A stretch of DNA of 8,699 bases, taken from assembly GCA_017471085.1 (NCBI GenBank), contig JAFUWW010000001.1:1-8699 (forward strand). Reading direction: 5' to 3'. The first letter of the stretch is position 1, and each line of letters begins with the position of its first letter. Made by a program: the position numbers and the translations under genes. Below the pieces are notes generated by a model that was given only the letters and a program-made list of their open reading frames with translations, was not told where the DNA came from and searched no databases. This document shows positions 8,337-8,699 of this stretch, piece by piece. This DNA is from Bacteroidales bacterium (GTDB taxonomy: Bacteria; Bacteroidota; Bacteroidia; Bacteroidales; UBA932).

Positions 8337-8412
8337 GACAGAATACTCCCTCCCAAGACCATTTGCCCGTACAGGGTCGCGAAGCGACGGTCTTGGAAGG
8401 GAGTATTCTGTC
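8337..8412. repeat. long imperfect inverted repeat between convergent hutH and hutI
   Basis: The 24-nt arms 8337-8360 and 8389-8412 are complementary at 23 positions; the only mismatch is C8352 with A8397. The 28-nt spacer contains its own hairpin, GTCGC-GAA-GCGAC (8376-8388). The repeat starts 10 nt after the hutH stop and ends 8 nt from the hutI stop, filling nearly the whole 94-bp convergent gap. It lacks a T-run on either strand, so it is not a classical intrinsic terminator. It could still protect both 3' ends, reduce convergent read-through or be a small non-coding mobile repeat. Left of the arm, GACAGACAG looks like a 4-nt duplication relative to the right arm. Confidence 0.85.
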
Positions 8413-8420
8413 CGCCGGTA

Positions 8421-8699
8421 TTACAGGAAAATCTTCCTGAAACAGGGCGTCTGGTACTGGTAGGCCATGCGGGTAAGGTCCCAGCCGGGTTCTGTGAGAA
8501 TCAGCTTGGCTTGCTTGCCAATGGCGATGGAGCCCGCCTCCCGGGAAAGGCCCATGGCATAGGCGCTGTTCAGTGTGACGGCATTGAAGGCCTCCACGGG
8601 CGTGAGCCGCATCCGGATGCAACCCAGGGCCATCACAAAGCGCATGTCGCCGCTGGGGGAAGAACCGGGATGATAGTCCGATGCAAGCGCAACACCCAG
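8421..8699 (-). CDS. hutI: imidazolonepropionase, C-terminal fragment (cut by window edge)
   Basis: HutI hydrolyses 4-imidazolone-5-propionate to N-formimino-L-glutamate, linking HutU to FTCD. Only the last 92 residues are present; the family is usually about 410-420 residues, and the reading frame runs open off the right edge at 8699. The visible part is diagnostic: GVALASDYHPGSSPSGDMRFVMALGC contains the metal-site aspartate (ASD) and substrate-loop glycine/serine run of this amidohydrolase-superfamily enzyme. It is followed by RLTPVEAFNAVTLNSAYAMGL and a C-terminal GSIAIGKQAKLIL segment that forms part of the composite beta sandwich. It ends with a TAA at 8423-8421. It lies on the opposite strand to hutH and hutU, so it must be transcribed from a separate promoter outside the window. 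Confidence 0.95.
   Translation of the reverse strand: MGVALASDYHPGSSPSGDMRFVMALGCIRMRLTPVEAFNAVTLNSAYAMGLSREAGSIAIGKQAKLILTEPGWDLTRMAYQYQTPCFRKIFL

Overview
The window looks like chromosomal DNA from a Bacteroidota (Bacteroidales-type) bacterium of fairly high GC. The best evidence is a textbook Bacteroidota housekeeping promoter (TTTG, 19 nt, TATCTTTG) upstream of rplS. Weak or absent Shine-Dalgarno sequences at most starts and the long-form urocanate hydratase agree with this. No phage, transposon, CRISPR array or defence island is visible. I found no undescribed multi-gene system; the interesting signals are small ones in RNA and intergenic DNA.

Layout: positions 1-103 hold no gene that I can see. 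Reading leftward on the minus strand, the chaperone unit comes first: a small HNH nuclease (2938-2561), grpE (2492-1914) and dnaJ (1908-724). Next, from its own promoter at 708-678, comes rplS (606-238), followed 27 nt later by tRNA-Arg(ACG) (210-137) and an intrinsic terminator (135-104). From 3094 rightward on the plus strand is a histidine-utilisation unit: a fused glutamate formimidoyltransferase/formimidoyl-THF cyclodeaminase (3094-4785), hutU (4834-6840) and hutH (6842-8326). The C-terminal end of hutI lies on the minus strand at the right edge (8699-8421), convergent with hutH. A long imperfect inverted repeat (8337-8412) separates the two.

How the genes work together: HutH deaminates histidine to urocanate, HutU hydrates urocanate to imidazolonepropionate, and HutI opens the ring to N-formimino-glutamate. 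The fused FTCD then moves the formimino group to tetrahydrofolate, releasing glutamate, and cyclises it to 5,10-methenyl-THF with release of ammonia. The pathway therefore yields glutamate, ammonia and a folate one-carbon unit. On the other side, GrpE (nucleotide exchange) and DnaJ (J-domain co-chaperone) serve DnaK, and bL19 plus tRNA-Arg serve translation. The 155-bp divergent region at 2939-3093 must carry the control signals for both the chaperone and hut units, and it contains two overlapping palindromes.

The most unusual observation is the tRNA-Arg. Its nearly universal G19-C56 tertiary pair between the D and T loops is replaced by A19-U56, a matched double change.
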